A DNA stretch of 64,000 bases from Polyodon spathula (GCF_017654505.1 NC_054553.1:13040549-13104548); one strand, 5' to 3'. Numbered from the stretch's first letter, positions 36,301 to 48,610 are shown. Notes: generated by a model from the sequence alone, not told the origin. Translations and numbers: made by a program.

Positions 36301-37723
36301 CTTATCGTGCACATCTGTTCTTTGTGCAGGACAACAGATTGTGGTCCCAACTCCCACTTATGCTGGCATCACTAGATTTAAAAAAAAAAAAAAATTGCTT
36401 CTTTTTAAAACTGATGCATAGTCATTTTTCCACAACGTCTTTAAATACTCAGTAATTAGTCGTGATAAAAAGTGACTTTCATTTCAATGAGACATATCAT
36501 TTGATAGAGGTATATATGAGCACATTTGTCCAGGTGGTGGTAAAAAAATTCTTCTTGCGCTTGTTCAGATGGGCACATGCACTCATATTCATGCATGGCC
36601 AAATTAGATTATGATTGGAAATTATGAAAATGGAATAAAGACAAAGGATTTGTAATTGCTTACACAGCTATGTAATATATGTTCAACTGTAATCCTTATA
36701 ACTAAATTGTTATCTTGTACCTGAGTTTTGGTCTAATCTGTCTTGTGCTTCAGCTCTCCTGCACATATATTGACCCATAACCAGCCTGGAGCACAGGCCG
36801 GGTCTCTTCGCTGGTTGTGTTGCAGTAGTAGGTTCACTCCCTCTCACTCGTAGACTGATCAGCTCTTCATTTCCAGGGGCGGTCCCGCTGGTTGCGAGTG
36901 GTGGGATTGGAGGAGCCTGCTTCTGGCTCGCAGTTTACCCAGTAGACTCAGTCAAGTCCCGAATCCAAGTTCTGTCAATGGCTGGGAGACAGACTGGGTT
37001 CCTGTCCTCTTTTATCAACATCATTAAAACTGAAGGTAAGAGAGTGGCATGTATGACTGGAGAACAATTTATTCAGGACTTTCTAAGTACTGGACAGAAT
37101 GCTGACGTTTTTAATAAGAATTTAAAACCAAACGAACGAGATAACTGTTGCTGTGATTAACTCTACGATTCAGTCTCTTGTTAATAAAGCAAGTCAGTAT
37201 GGGCTGTACACAGCTGGATTTAAATTGAATTCAAACCACTTTAGCAGTCAACAGTTTTAATAAATAATGCTTCTTATTGGTTGCTATGGAACCATTTTCA
37301 GACAGGTTCCACCCTTCTAAAAGTTTCCCATAGTGAAAGCCTAGCAAACTAATACATCAAGCATGATAAGGCTGAGGTAAGCAGTGTAAAGCCCAGAGGT
37401 ACAGTAAAGCAAATGTAAAAACATGGCAAACATGTAGAAGCAGGTTAGAAAGAGCTTATGAAAACTCAATTACTGTGGTCAGCTTTTTATAAGGGCATCT
37501 TTTTGTGATAATTAACTAAGCGACAGAGCCCTGTTAAGTATGCAGACGTGTCTGTTGGAATAGCCTGGATGGTAACAGTGTGATCTCTTGTCTTCCAGGT
37601 TTCTTGGCTTTGTATTGCGGACTGACCCCGACCGTTATTCGAGCGTTCCCTTCCAATGGCGCTCTCTTCCTGGCTTATGAATTAACCAGACGATCCCTCA
37701 CTAACCAGGCTAGCAACCACTGA
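30322..37723 (+). CDS. slc25a15: Mitochondrial ornithine transporter (six coding exons)
   Basis: Coding segments are 30378-30447, 32977-33235, 33634-33774, 35986-36158, 36877-37035 and 37599-37723. They total 927 nt, or 308 aa (human 301). The product exchanges ornithine and citrulline across the inner mitochondrial membrane in the urea cycle. The three carrier repeats each carry P-x-[DE]-x-x-[KR]: PFDTVK at 34-39, PTELVK in repeat two, PVDSVK in repeat three. Asn79/Glu82, Arg185/Glu186 and Arg282 correspond to the human substrate-site residues Asn74/Glu77, Arg179/Glu180 and Arg275. The exon with the ATG starts at 30322 after TTTGTTTCAG, so an upstream noncoding exon is expected. The first coding intron begins GCAAGT (30448), and joining across it restores the LTAGAIGGVACVL phrase. 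The remaining introns are GT-AG. A second fish paralogue exists in some lineages and I cannot say which this is. Confidence 0.94.
30901..32489 (+). mobile_element. Tc1-like transposon in slc25a15 intron 1 (first coding intron)
   Basis: Inverted ends share CGAAAGTATTGACCCCCC, then CTTGGCATTTTTCCTATTTT, then TTGCCTTACAACCTGGAATT. The right end is complete and finishes CCACTGTA at 32489, with TA as the target dinucleotide. The left end lacks the outermost CAGTGGCTTG; it reads ACATACACGAAAG instead. The element lies in the same orientation as the host gene. Confidence 0.85.
31251..32267 (+). CDS. Tc1-like transposase, intact DD34E
   Basis: The frame encodes 338 aa with no interruption, the usual Tc1 transposase length. 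The N-terminal paired-like DNA-binding region (about 1-110) has two helix-turn-helix parts, with [18 protein letters not shown] in the first. The catalytic motifs are [11 protein letters not shown] (first Asp), [13 protein letters not shown] (second Asp) and [15 protein letters not shown] (Glu), with 34 residues between the second Asp and the Glu. These residues would cut and join at TA sites. The ATG follows GGCACC and matches the family start. Coding capacity is intact, but the element's left terminal repeat is damaged at its tip. Confidence 0.9.
   Translation: MKTKDLSKQVRDKVVEKYRSGLGYKKISETLNIPRSTIKAIIKKWKEYGTTTNLAREGCPPKLTDQARRALIREATKRPKITLKELQSSTAEIGVFVHRTTLSRTLHRAGLYGRVARKKPLLKEKNKQTRLVFAKRHVGDSPNIWKKVLWSDETTVELFGHQGKRYVWRKPNTSHHPENTIRTVKHGGGSIMLWGYFSSAGTGKLVRIEGMMDGATYREILEGNLFRSSRDLRLGRRFTFQQDNDPKHTAKATLEWFKGKHLNVSEWPSQSPDLNPIENLWYDLKIAVHQRNPSNLKELEQFYLEWAKIPVARYAKLIDTYPKRLAAVIVAKGGSTKY
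33868..35000 (+). mobile_element. 5'-truncated CR1/L2-like LINE in slc25a15
   Basis: Coding sequence enters at 33872 with [14 protein letters not shown], a mid reverse transcriptase motif, and continues in frame through [20 protein letters not shown] and the catalytic FADDTK (about 34132-34149). It proceeds to about 34740, where a frame change leads to the C-terminal [19 protein letters not shown] (34842-34935). The 3' end is GATGGGCCGAATGGCC followed by TTCTTATGTTCTTATT. The endonuclease and ORF1 are absent, as usual for incomplete reverse transcription. The element lies in the intron 33775-35985, sense strand. Confidence 0.88.
35785..35950. repeat. Tandem repeat of about 42 bp, four copies
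   Basis: Units begin CATGGTGATCTGTGTCATGA and contain TGAGAGCTCTGTG. One copy is 2 bp shorter. The array ends about 35 bp before the acceptor of the slc25a15 exon at 35986. Confidence 0.8.
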
Positions 37724-39115
37724 CCCTGCATCTTTCACATTCATAGAGATTCATACATGAGCTAGAAAAATGATTGGAGACACCTGCCACAACAGTGTCA
37801 GTAGTGTAGGGACTAGATGACGCTGATCTGTCGTGACAGGGTCATATCACAAGTGTTTCTAGTATATTGTCCACACTCTGCCAAATGTAGATATTTTTGT
37901 GTGTGTGTGTGTGTGTGTGTTAATGTGGAACATGTAAGTGTTATTACCAGTATGTATTTGAGTCACGCTCTGGTTCAGTGTATGTTTACACATAGGATAT
38001 GCAGCTCCAATGTACCGGACATATCTTCAATCTGAACAGAGCTCACGTCTTGTCTAAGGTGCTTTATGCTCTCAGTGGAAGTGTCTTCTTTTGAGATGAT
38101 AGTTCATTACACTTATAATTCGAAATACACAAAAATAACAGGGCTTCCCTAATCCAGGATAATGCATGAAAAACACATAGAAGAAATGTGTCCAGTCTTG
38201 ACATGGAAGCGTTTGTTCAGTGCGCAGACACAGGCATTTGGGTTGATTAGGAGTGGAATACCTCTTCGACCCTTTCAGTCCTGAATTCTTTTTGTCTGAA
38301 TTAAGTTATGTAATTAAAAAAGGAACTCCTTTATTGAGTTTACACAAGAATAGGACAGTTAATTTAAAAAAAAAAAAAAAAAAAGTTTTTACATGTATTT
38401 CTACACTACCTCAAACTGGGGCCTAGGAGGTTCCAATGTGATTTCAGGTGACACATAAGATAAGGACCAGGACTGAAACAGTTTATGTTACACAGAACTC
38501 CAGATTTGGATTATGTTTTCATGCAATACTTGGATACGAGGTCTGAGTGTAGTTTAGTGATTTTAACCAGAAGTTTGTCTTCTTTTTTTTTAAATTTGAA
38601 CAAGTCATGGTGAAATAAAATTTGCGAACTGTAAAACAAGTTTTTCAAGTGAATCTTTTTTATCCTTTTTGTCTGACACAACAGATTTTGTTTACTTGTC
38701 TGCTTTAACTGATGTTCACAATCCGTGTTCTTTCCTCTTAGTAGCTTTATTTAACATTATCACTGGCCCTCCTTTTATTGTGCTCACTAATGTTTTCCGT
38801 TGCGTTATATGCAGGGAAAAAATAGCATTCGTATATGAGGCTGTCATGCATTTCCATCTTCCATATGTCGCTGTATAGGCTATAACAATTTGTTTTATCC
38901 ACCCCCAGGCCTCTGTGCATGAAAGGTTTGTAGGGGGACCAGGCATAATGCTGCTAATGCTATAGGACGTATGGGCCTGGCTTGCACTAATGAACAGTAG
39001 ATGCTGGTACCTGAGCCCTGTAATGTATAAACCTGTGCTGCTTCAGATCTCAGTCCACAGTATCTTCATATTCTGACTGAGTGAAGTTTAGTTTGGATTG
39101 AGCATTTTAATAAAT
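37724..39115 (+). other. slc25a15: slc25a15 3' untranslated region, candidate ends
   Basis: After the TGA at 37721-37723, AATAAA signals occur at 38614-38619 and 39109-39114. A TG microsatellite lies at about 37889-37920 and an A run near 38365. I see no coding sequence here. Which signal is used cannot be decided from sequence. Confidence 0.4.
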
Positions 39116-39856
39116 GTATTGGAAGTGGAAACCCTACATCATATTAACATTAGAGAACTGCTTATCCAAATGTGCTGAAACCTGGTAAGGACATTTTAGC
39201 TCTCAGACTCTGGAGCTGTCTGGAAGCACCCATCTATCCTGACATACCAGTGTGTCACTTTTATTTTTATAAATTAGTTTTGTGACTCTAGGGCTTTTTC
39301 ATTATTCCGATAGGTTTCATTTTCTATTACCGAGGCCCTTAGAAATGTTTACCATAGTAAAAGTATGGTTAAGCATTGGTATGATAAAGTATATTCATAA
39401 ACATTGAAAACAATGAAATGCAATAGTAAATAGAAGGGAAAAGTGCAAAATTACTGTACAGAAATACTGTGCTAAACTTCTAAAGGGAGAATATGCTCCT
39501 GAGATGATCACTGATTTATTCATATCAGTGCAGAAAACTTTGCAGGTAATGGAACAACAAGCGATACAGCAGTTAGTACACTGCCCCTGATCAGCAGCCC
39601 ACTGTTCATAAAAAGATTTTATATATATATATATATATTGTATAGACTAGACTGCAGCGATCTATCTATCTGTTCTGCAGTATGTCTTCCTTTCATTTAT
39701 TAGGTGTTTATTGTGATTGGTCCTTGGTGTTATGTATTGTACTAATACACTAAACTATGTTTGCAGCTATGTCGTTACTCCACTGTTTCACCACTAGAGG
39801 GCACTGTGCACCAGGGTTCCCAGCAGTGAGACTGATGCAGCGTATACTGCCCTCTA

Positions 39857-40192
39857 GTCCAGGGTTTCCCAATTCTGGTGCTGGGGGACCCCTGTGTCTG
39901 CTGATTTTCATTCCAGCTGTGTTCTCAATTACTTATTTGAACTATTCATTAGCTTAATTAGACATTTTTGATTGTTTTCAGGTTTTAAACTGTTGGAGAT
40001 TACAAGTTAACAATACAATTTTATAAATAACTTCAAATCAGCAACTTTTTAGGAGCCGAGAATTAAATGGGTCTAATAAAGCACATTATCAGTTCAATTC
40101 AGGGTTTGATTAAGTAACTGAGAACTCAGTTGGAATGCAAACCAGCAGACTACAGGGGTCCCCAGGACCAGGACTGGGGAAACCCTGCTCCT
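39857..40192. mobile_element. hAT-type MITE with long terminal inverted repeats
   Basis: The ends CAGGGTTTCCCAATTCTGG and, inverted, CAGGGTTTCCCCAGTCCTGG extend into inverted repeats of about 80 bp, including CCCTGT.GTCTGCTG and TTCATTCCA.CTG..TTCTCA. The flanks CTCTAGTC and CTCCTGTG could be an eroded 8-bp duplication, as hAT elements make. Non-coding. Confidence 0.6.
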
Positions 40193-40227
40193 GTGCAGTG
40201 ATGGAAGTTTACAGAAATTTCTATTAA

Positions 40228-41788
40228 AAAAAAAAAATTAACAAGGCAAGGACTCAAAATGGATTTAATTAGGAGTTTTTGCCACTGATCAACACAAACA
40301 AGTCCATAATGTCAAAGTGAAAAATAAAATCTACAAATTGTTCTAAGTTAATTACAACTACAAAACAGAAAAGAATTGACTGCATAAGTATTCACCCCCT
40401 TGAGTCAATATTTGGTAGAGGCACCTTTGGCAGCAATTACAGTGATGAGTCTATTTGGATAAGTCTCTACCAGCTTTGCACATCTGGACACTCCATCTTT
40501 TGCCCATTCTTCTTTGCAAAATTGCTCAAGCTCTGTCAAGTTGGATGGGGACCTTTGATGAACAGCAATTTTCAACTCTTTCCACATATTGTCAATTGGA
40601 TTGAGGTCCGGGCTTTGACTGGGCCACTCCAGGACATTGACCTTTTTGTTTTTAAGCCACTCCAGTGTGGCTTTGGCTGTATGTTTGGGGTCATTGTCCT
40701 GCTGGAAGAGGAATCTTCTCCTAAGTGCCAGGTCTCTTGCAGACTTCAGCAGGTTTTCCTCCAGGATTTATCTGTACTTTGCTGCATCCATTTTGCCCTT
40801 TATCTTCACAAGCTTTCCAGGCCCTGACTCAAAGAAGCATCCCCATAGCATGATGCTGCCACCACCACGCTTCACGGTAGAGATGGTGTTCTCAGGATGA
40901 TGTGCAGTGTTAGGTTTGCGCCAAACATCGTGCTTGACGTTGAGGCAAAAAAGCTCTATTTTGGTCTCATCAGACCATAGAATCTTCTTCTGCTTAGTCT
41001 CAGAGTCTCCCACATGCCTTCTGGCAATCTTTAGCCGAGATTTGATGTGAGTTTTTTCAGCAATGGCTTTCTTTTTGCTACTCTCCCATAATGGCCAGTT
41101 TTGTGAAGCACCCAGGCTATTGTTGCCATATGCAGTGTCTTCCAGCTCTGTCGTGGAAGACTGTAAGTCCTTTAGAGTTGCCATAGGCCTCTTGGTGGCC
41201 TCCCTGACAAGTACCCTTCTCGTCCGGATACTCAGTTTTTGAGGACGGCCTGTTCTAGACAGATTCACAGTTGTGCCATATTCTCTCCATTTCTTAATAA
41301 TGGACTTTACTGTCACCGGGGGATATAAAATGCCTTGGAAATGTTCTTATATCCTAACCCTGATTGGTGCTTTTGAAGAACCTTATTCCAGATTTGCTTT
41401 GAATGTTCCTTCGTCTTCATGATGTAGTTTTTGTTAGGAAATGTACTAACCAACTGTAGGACCTCCCAGAGACAGGTGTATTTAACCTGAAATAAAGGTA
41501 AAACACCTTAATATTACACAGGTGGACTCCATTCAACTAATTATGTGACTTCTGAAGACAGTTGGTTCTATCAGAGCTTATTTAGTTGCGTCATAGCAAA
41601 GGGGGTGAATACTTATGCAGTCAATTATTTTCTGTATTGTAGTTATAATTAATTTAGAACAATTTTTTTTGTTTATTTTTATTTTTCACTTTGACATTAT
41701 GGAATTAATTAAATTAATCCATTTTGATTCCATGTTGTAACAAAATAAAATGTGGAAAAGTCCAAGGGGGGTGAACAAGAGCCACTGC

Positions 41789-41790
<2 letters not shown>
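40228..41790 (-). mobile_element. Tc1-like transposon with frameshifted transposase
   Basis: The former transposase runs from ATG at 41420 down to 40405. It keeps HTH phrases ([21 protein letters not shown]), [10 protein letters not shown] with the first Asp, [10 protein letters not shown], and the C-terminal [13 protein letters not shown] to GASTKY end. A frameshift near 41320 and other breaks disable it. The right end is complete, starting (minus strand) CAGTGGCTCTTGTTCACC near 41789. The left end lacks that tip and begins around 40228. Confidence 0.8.

Positions 41791-41870
<80 letters not shown>
41791..41870. repeat. TA microsatellite between two transposon ends
   Basis: About 70 bp of TA repeats with a CA run to 41882. 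It separates the right end of the Tc1 copy at 40228-41790 from another inverted terminal repeat at 41889. Confidence 0.85.
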
Positions 41871-41880
<10 letters not shown>

Positions 41881-41888
41881 TATACATA

Positions 41889-41990
41889 CAGTGGCTCTCA
41901 AATGTATTCACCCCCCTTGGACTTATATAAAATGTGGAGCAATTCTGCTGATACACTGTAGAATTAAAGAAAAAATCCCCTAGCGTGTAT
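41889..41990. mobile_element. Second Tc1-like terminal repeat facing the first
   Basis: CAGTGGCTCTCAAATGTATT, then CACCCCCCTTGGACTT and AAAATGTGGA, match the terminal repeat of the neighbouring element in opposite orientation. No transposase follows. Confidence 0.6.
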
Positions 41991-43600
41991 GCTAATTCTT
42001 TTATGGTCACATGACATGTTTTATGACCCACTAGACTATGCTGTGAGAGAGTTGTGTGCAACTAATCAGCAACAACAAGGGGAAAGCAGAAGGCTGTCCG
42101 TGACTTCTCAAGAGGCATGTCTGAATGCACAGCCGGTATCTCAACACAGGGGCTGCACTGACTACGGTGGTGTAAAGATTTGCTTTGACTGCTGGAATGA
42201 CAGATATTAGTGCTTCAGATCAAACAGGAAGCTTAGTTGAACAGGTAGATGTTGTTTTGTTTTTCTTGTTATGGCAGGAGTGGTATATTATCATAGGGTT
42301 ATCTGTGTCTTTTTACCTGTGTGAGTTTTATCTTGTTTAACGGGTCCTGATGATGCTGTCAAGCGAAAATTGTTCCCCCTCCAGCGTTGGTCCCCTGGAC
42401 CAATTGTTCTAGGAAGATTGGCCCCCCAAGGACTCATTTTCATATGTTTAATGGAGGGAAAGTAGTTTAATCCAGTGTGTAATGTGACCTGATTTCCCAG
42501 AGTTTAAGGTTTTATTATTTTGTTTTTTCGGTGTCACTGATTAACATCAGGGCTTATGTTTAGAGGAAGGGTCAGTATTTGGCAAGTACAAGTGCAGTAC
42601 ATACTCTATGATGGTCTGCTTGCCTGTAGTTTATAATTCAAGAACAACAACATGGATGAGAGAGGTCTTTCAGGGTGTGAATTGAGATTGGAGCTGGGGA
42701 TGCCTTTGCTGGTCAAAGGTCTTGACATCATCTGTCATCCTAAATCTACTTTTAAAGAAGGTTTGTGCTGTTTTTATTGAAGCTCTTGTCAACGCCTCCC
42801 CCCGGCCTGTACTCAAGTCAAAACTACAAATGCCTATTTTGGTGACAGCTTTCAACCAAGTTTTGTCAAACTTTTTCTCAGGGCAAATTATTCATTTTAT
42901 ACATGGAAGCACTGGAGGTGTGTGGCGGCACGATGGTAAAGAGTATCCATAATGAGTATGGCAGTGACTATGGTATGAGTATTGGCTCTTCTCCACAGCC
43001 CTGGTAGGCACCCAAAAGTATTACAACCAGACAATAATTTTAGAATAAATATTTGCAGAGGCTGTTATAATATATACATGTGTGGGGCTTAGGTTGGCCA
43101 GGGTGCCCTCGGTTCACCTCACACCAGTGACCCCTGTAGACTGGCCAGGAGCCTGCGGGCTTACCTGTAAGCTGCCCAGAGCTGTGTTGTCCTCCGACGC
43201 TGTACCTCTGGGTTGGCAGCATGGGGGGCCTGCAGAGTGGACAGAAGCGGTCAACTGACGGCACACGCTTTGGAGGACAGTGTGTGTCTTTGCTGCTTCT
43301 GAGTCAGTGCAGAGGTGGTAGCAGTGAGCTGAGTCTAAAATACAATTAGACATTTCAAATTGGTAGGGAAAAAAAAAAAAAGATCTTTGCATATCCACTT
43401 CTTGAGATGCACTGAATTTTGGATACTGTATTTCATCTCTGCTGATCGCATATCTTTGCTAGAGCAGTCCTGAGCCTATTGTTTACTATAAAGCCGGATC
43501 TCTCCAACAGCTGGTGAACGCTTGCTTGAATTCATGCATGTTTTAAAGGAAGACTTAAAAATGTGATGGCAAATATAATATTAAGGACCACTTGTACCTG
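41991..43600. other. Intergenic, nothing recognised
   Basis: No gene or clear repeat family. The short open frames at 42670-43400 on either strand lack known motifs. Confidence 0.45.
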
Positions 43601-43602
43601 TT

Positions 43603-44145
43603 TTAAGCCCCTTTCACACTGGTATGCTATACTTGGTTATAAGCGTGTCAGCTATGCGATTTCACATTGCTTTTTGTAGAAGCAGGGTTGACCTGGGTGA
43701 CGGGAGCAAGTACACAATGTGCGTACACAATGCACCGGAAACAGCAATGTTCACATGACCACCCTTTCATCTGTTCAGGCTTTAAAAATGGCATGCTTGT
43801 TACATGCGCTTCCATCCAAGCTTCTCTGGATTGAATCGACGGCCTAAAACCTGATTAGAGCAAATGTTTCTTCAGCGCTCTATGCCATCCCTGCAAGCTG
43901 ACTCATGGTGTGTCTCAATCAATAGAAATATAGCTAAACCGAGTAAACAGAAATGTTCCTTGTGGAGGTGAAACCTTCATGCAGACGTGGCTGTTTTTTA
44001 ATTAATCCTCTTACAAATGCCCATCATGCATTTGATGTTGCTCGACCCGGGTCAAACCCTGTTGATCCACATCGTAAAATTAGCCGCTGCCAACTCAGGT
44101 ATGACCCAGGTACACGGTTTCATACTGTGCAGAATTGGTAGTGAC
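43603..44145. mobile_element. Non-autonomous DNA element (MITE), copy 2
   Basis: Shares its order of sequence blocks with 13813-14190, beginning CCCCTTTCACACTGGTATGC. It is longer than copy 1 in the middle. The right end, GGTTTCATACTGTGC, resembles the left end inverted. Non-coding. Confidence 0.5.
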
Positions 44146-46314
44146 TCCTGAGGCTGCATTCACAGTCATGCTCGTCAAAACTGACTCATGGTTATTCCTG
44201 GAATGGCAACGTCTGCAGAAAACATCTGCAGAGCTCTGGGTGCAAGCGGGTAACGACGGATTGAGCGCACAGGCGTATGAAACATACTGATACACACAGA
44301 TGTGCCTCAGCATCCCTGATCACAGAATCCTTCACCACTACACAAAACCAGCCTGTTAAGATCATCAAAAGCTTAATGACACTGGAGCCCAGCTGCAGAC
44401 TGTGGGAGTAGGTTATCTTACTCATTATTTTACTCAACCAGCCCAGGTGCAGGAACAAGGAATTGATAAACTGGAGTACATTTTGACCTTGCATATGTTC
44501 TGTGTCTGGAATAACATCATAACTCACACCAAGAAGTAGTTAATTCGTGTTTAGAGAAGTGCATTGGAAGCAGACTTCAGAAATTTCAGCTTCACACATG
44601 TGAAATTAGGTTGGCTATATGAGACAGGCTACCTGAATTCTCTCCTGACAACAGGCCATCTCCATACCTGAGCTATCTCCCAGAATTAGGTAACAGATCG
44701 TTATGTGATTTCTGTTTAAAACTAGGTGCCACATGTGTTGTGTCTAATGATAAATGTCTGTGCTATGGATGTGTAACTTTGGAATATTGGAATCACTCAA
44801 ATGGAAACTTGGTGAAGTTAAACTGTAATGATGATAGTGGACGTTGACAAATGCCCTGACAATGTCGCAATACTGAGATAAAATGTATATTTTGTTACCT
44901 GTTAACACCATATCAAATCTGCTTCCATTGGAACGCAGTGCAAACCCCTTGATCACTAAATATCTTATATCTAAATATCTTGGGTATCCCTGAATAAGTA
45001 ATAATCCCACCTTCCAATAAATGTAAGAGATTTAAATGAGCAAATAAGTAGTCGCTCTCCTAAGTGCAGTGACACCTCAAACAGTAGCAGTTTCACACTG
45101 TTAACACACTAAATATGATAATCTTGCAGAAACCTGGAAACTTGATATTTAGGGAGAATAGTGGGGTAAAATAGCCTAATATGTATTGGTGGTGAGTGTG
45201 TATCTGTTCCCTCCTACAAAAAGGCCTGGATCTATCCTGCATAAATACCTTCAAGTAGTATTGTTAAAAAATGAATGAAGCAACAAACAATTTGCTTGCC
45301 AATTGGTTTGATGAAATCTGAAGTTCAAAGTACCCTAGTTTGTTTCAAAGCAGTTTGTTTCACTTGAATCCATTCTGCCTTGTGGTAAAGCAGCCCCTTG
45401 CCTCATTACATTTTCATTGCACATTCAAAACAGACACAGTTTTGTTTACCGCGCAATCCGAGTGCTTGTTCCCAGCAGCCTTCAACAATGACATCACTTG
45501 AATGAATCTAGCCTCTGTATTGAGAACGACCTCAGTTTAACTGCATCTCAATTGTAATCAAAACTGAAGATGCTCTGCTTCCCACTGGCAAATTCTCAAG
45601 ATGGGAGTTGCTATATTACATTCTTCCATTATAGTTTTATATGTATTAAGGTTTTGTATGTATTATTTTCAGAGTTTTTTGTTGTTTGAACCTTAGACAC
45701 CACTTGGGGATTGATTTGGAATTGATTGTTATTCAATTCTACAGACACTATGCATTTCAATATAGTTCTTTATATTACAGCTCAGTGAAAAAACTTAACA
45801 AAACATTTGGCTAATAGTAAAGATGATAAAAACAATGTATGTATGTTGTTAGCCAGCTCACTGGATTTGTGGCAGGGAGTGCTGATGGCAGGCTGTTTCC
45901 AAACCTGTTCTGAGAGTGACCACTGGAGGGCAGCGTGGCAAGTTTGGAATCAGCCTGTTTCCCACTCACACTCTGTAAAGGTTAACAAGCTCAATAAGTA
46001 GTTTAGGAGTGTTTTGTAATGTTTACCTTATTGAGGGAATTAAGCTACTTGACCGGGTAGTTTACAAACCCTGTGAGAGGTGGTTCATGAGCCTTGTGCT
46101 GTGTGCTGTGTGTAGAGCGCCCGTGGGAAACCTGTTTAAAGAAAGTCTACTGTGTATGATATTTGGAACAGTTTTACTGATAAGAGTATTGCCTAGCGAT
46201 TTAAGTTAGTCTGTTTGGTCTCATGTATCTATCAAACTGGTTACAAAAAGAAAACCTCTTTTTGTTTTAGCTTGTGGCCACCGAGCCATTGTTTATTTTT
46301 CTTTGTTGCTTGTG

Positions 46315-46348
<34 letters not shown>

Positions 46349-46635
46349 CCCTGAACGTACCTCTAACCTCTGAGTGGCTGACCCTTAATTGTAATGGCTA
46401 GCCCACAATAGATATGCTAAAATTACATTCGGATAGTCAACAGCCTCTGTATGCCCTTAGATTAAGATGGAATCAATGTTTTTTGCTAAAGAAGGTGCAT
46501 GACAATATGACAAGAAACTCTGTAAATATGCAGATTTCTTAAGTGTGACATGCAAACAGAATGTGCATACCCAGAAGTGATTAACAGAAAAACTAAATAT
46601 ACACAAGACTCAGAACATTGCACTGTTTAAACCTT
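44146..46635. other. Intergenic, nothing recognised
   Basis: Unique-looking, moderately AT-rich sequence. An A run of about 24 lies at 46324-46347. No exon, RNA gene or repeat family was identified. Confidence 0.45.
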
Positions 46636-46639
46636 GGCC

Positions 46640-46900
46640 AATTACATAATCATTTATCATAAGAATTTATGAATGAGATGAGGCCACTTGGAGGCATCTA
46701 TTCTCATTGGTCTTTTGGGTCTAAGGGATCTCAATGATTCAGCATCAATAACATGGCTAGGTAATCATACCCACACCACTCTCTGTGTAAAGAAGTGTCT
46801 TCTACCCTCTGTATAAGTCTATCTCCACTTAGTTTCCAGCTGTGTTCTCTGGTCTTACAAGGATCAGTGTTGTGTGATGCACTGCAGTTACAGATTCTGT
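46640..46900 (-). mobile_element. CR1/L2-like LINE, 3'-terminal fragment
   Basis: On the minus strand it encodes a degraded form of the 3' coding end seen at 34750-34935: [10 protein letters not shown] followed by a diverged tail and, near the end, CCTCATCTCATTC. It is one of four fragments of this LINE family in the window. Confidence 0.55.
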
Positions 46901-48610
46901 CCCCTGTCGGTGAGATGAGATGAGGTTAAGAGCTTTAAAACCACCAATGCAGAGGAGCCTCATTTTGGTTATGACGCTCATTGAGCTGCGCGGGTTGACG
47001 GTTTGCACTTAGCCTCTGCCCTGTTACATCAGTGGCATACTTGTAATGGTTGATAAAAAGATACTATACTGCACCGATAACGCAAGAGCCAGTAACACTT
47101 AATAGTAAGTAGCTTTAAATGTCAAGAATTTGTTTTGTTTTACATTTTATTAGAAAAATGACAACAATATTGAATCACTCAATTATTGCCAACGCCACTA
47201 TACAAAAGAGCAGACTCGTATGCAGGTGTGGTACTAGAATTTGTAACCTCATCTCACAGACAGGAGCCGGAATCTGCATCACACAACAGTGCCCACTAAT
47301 AGATGGAGGAAAACAGCACAGTCAAACCAAACTGTAATGTACTGTTTAAACACTGGATGTACAGTAAAAAGTGTCAGAATCGTTTTTGGTGTCACTAAAT
47401 GTATTGTTATTGTTTTCAGGAATCCACTGACCAAGGGGGAACAACTGATACATCTCTGAGCTGTTATACCTTAATGCAGCTTAAAGTAAAATAGCAAATT
47501 AATGAATTAGTTATATTTTGTTATGCCACACATTTGAGCAGTACCTACTGCATTTTCTCAATTTTGCCATTTGAAAGCTGGCACGATGATCTTTGACGTC
47601 CTTGACTGTATAAGATAATTCCAGATGTGATTGGAACCAAGGCAGTTAACATGAAATAACCATTTACACTGAATCCATGAATACAGCAATGACCTTTAGA
47701 GCAAAGGTGGGAGAAATTAAACCTGTCTAGAAATAGGAGTGACTGCTTTCTAATCTGGAGTCACATCTAGAGAAGCGCTAATGCAATTGGGTTGCACCTT
47801 GAGAATGATTCTTTATCACAGGTTATTGAGAATGCCAGAACTGGGGGATATATGGAGGGTGTTGTTCTTTGTGTCACACTTACAGCTATAAATACATCCG
47901 TTGCAGGGAATATATGTTCTGAACATACTTGTTAGTAATCACAGTGATCTAGTAATTTAGATCACCAAGAATGACATTCCAATGACAAAACTTATATGTG
48001 TGAAAGAGTATTGCTATACTGTTCAAAGATCATTCTAATAGAGGCTTACCAATAAATCACCCCCTTGTCACAGTGCCACAATGAGCCTTATATAAAGAGC
48101 AGGGCAGCTGGGTGATGGCTGAGATTTACTCCCACCATCTCGTCACCTGAATTAAAGATTTGTGGGCTGAACCCAAGCCATTGTTTGTATTATTAGTTTG
48201 TGTCTGTGGCATCCCTCACACCCACTCACCCTGCTCCAGACTGTTGCTGTGCTTGTGTACATGATGAATTTGTCCTTGGAACTAGAGGAGAACCGAGCTG
48301 TAAACGTACTGCTATCTTGTATTTGAATTGCACCTGGAGAGTTCTGAATAGAGGATTTTCCTTACTTAACCATTATAACTCTCCACTAGCAGTCAGGTTA
48401 ATATGATTTCCATTACGTTACATTAAGTTCATGTGGCACTGAACCATATGCATTAGCCAAATCCAGGAATGTCACATGGAGCTCCTTCCTCTCCTTTTTT
48501 GCTTATTGAATTTGTTGCCAGATTACGCTGATGTGTTCTAAGTATCCTGGGAAACCTGGAATGCCTGCTTTTTGTACTGAAGTGTCAATGAAGCAGTTCT
48601 TTAATAGGTA
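46901..48610. other. Intergenic, nothing firm
   Basis: No gene is supported. A segment at 48066-48220 with TATATAAAG, ATTAAAG and TGTCACA...CTCACA ends loosely resembles a small solo LTR but is too weak to call. Confidence 0.35.

Noticed and set aside
41752..42061. Tyr/Ile-rich frames on both strands
   Set aside because: Translations of the TA microsatellite.
48066..48220. Possible solo LTR with TATATAAAG and ATTAAAG
   Set aside because: Ends and flanking duplication are not convincing and no second copy is in the window.
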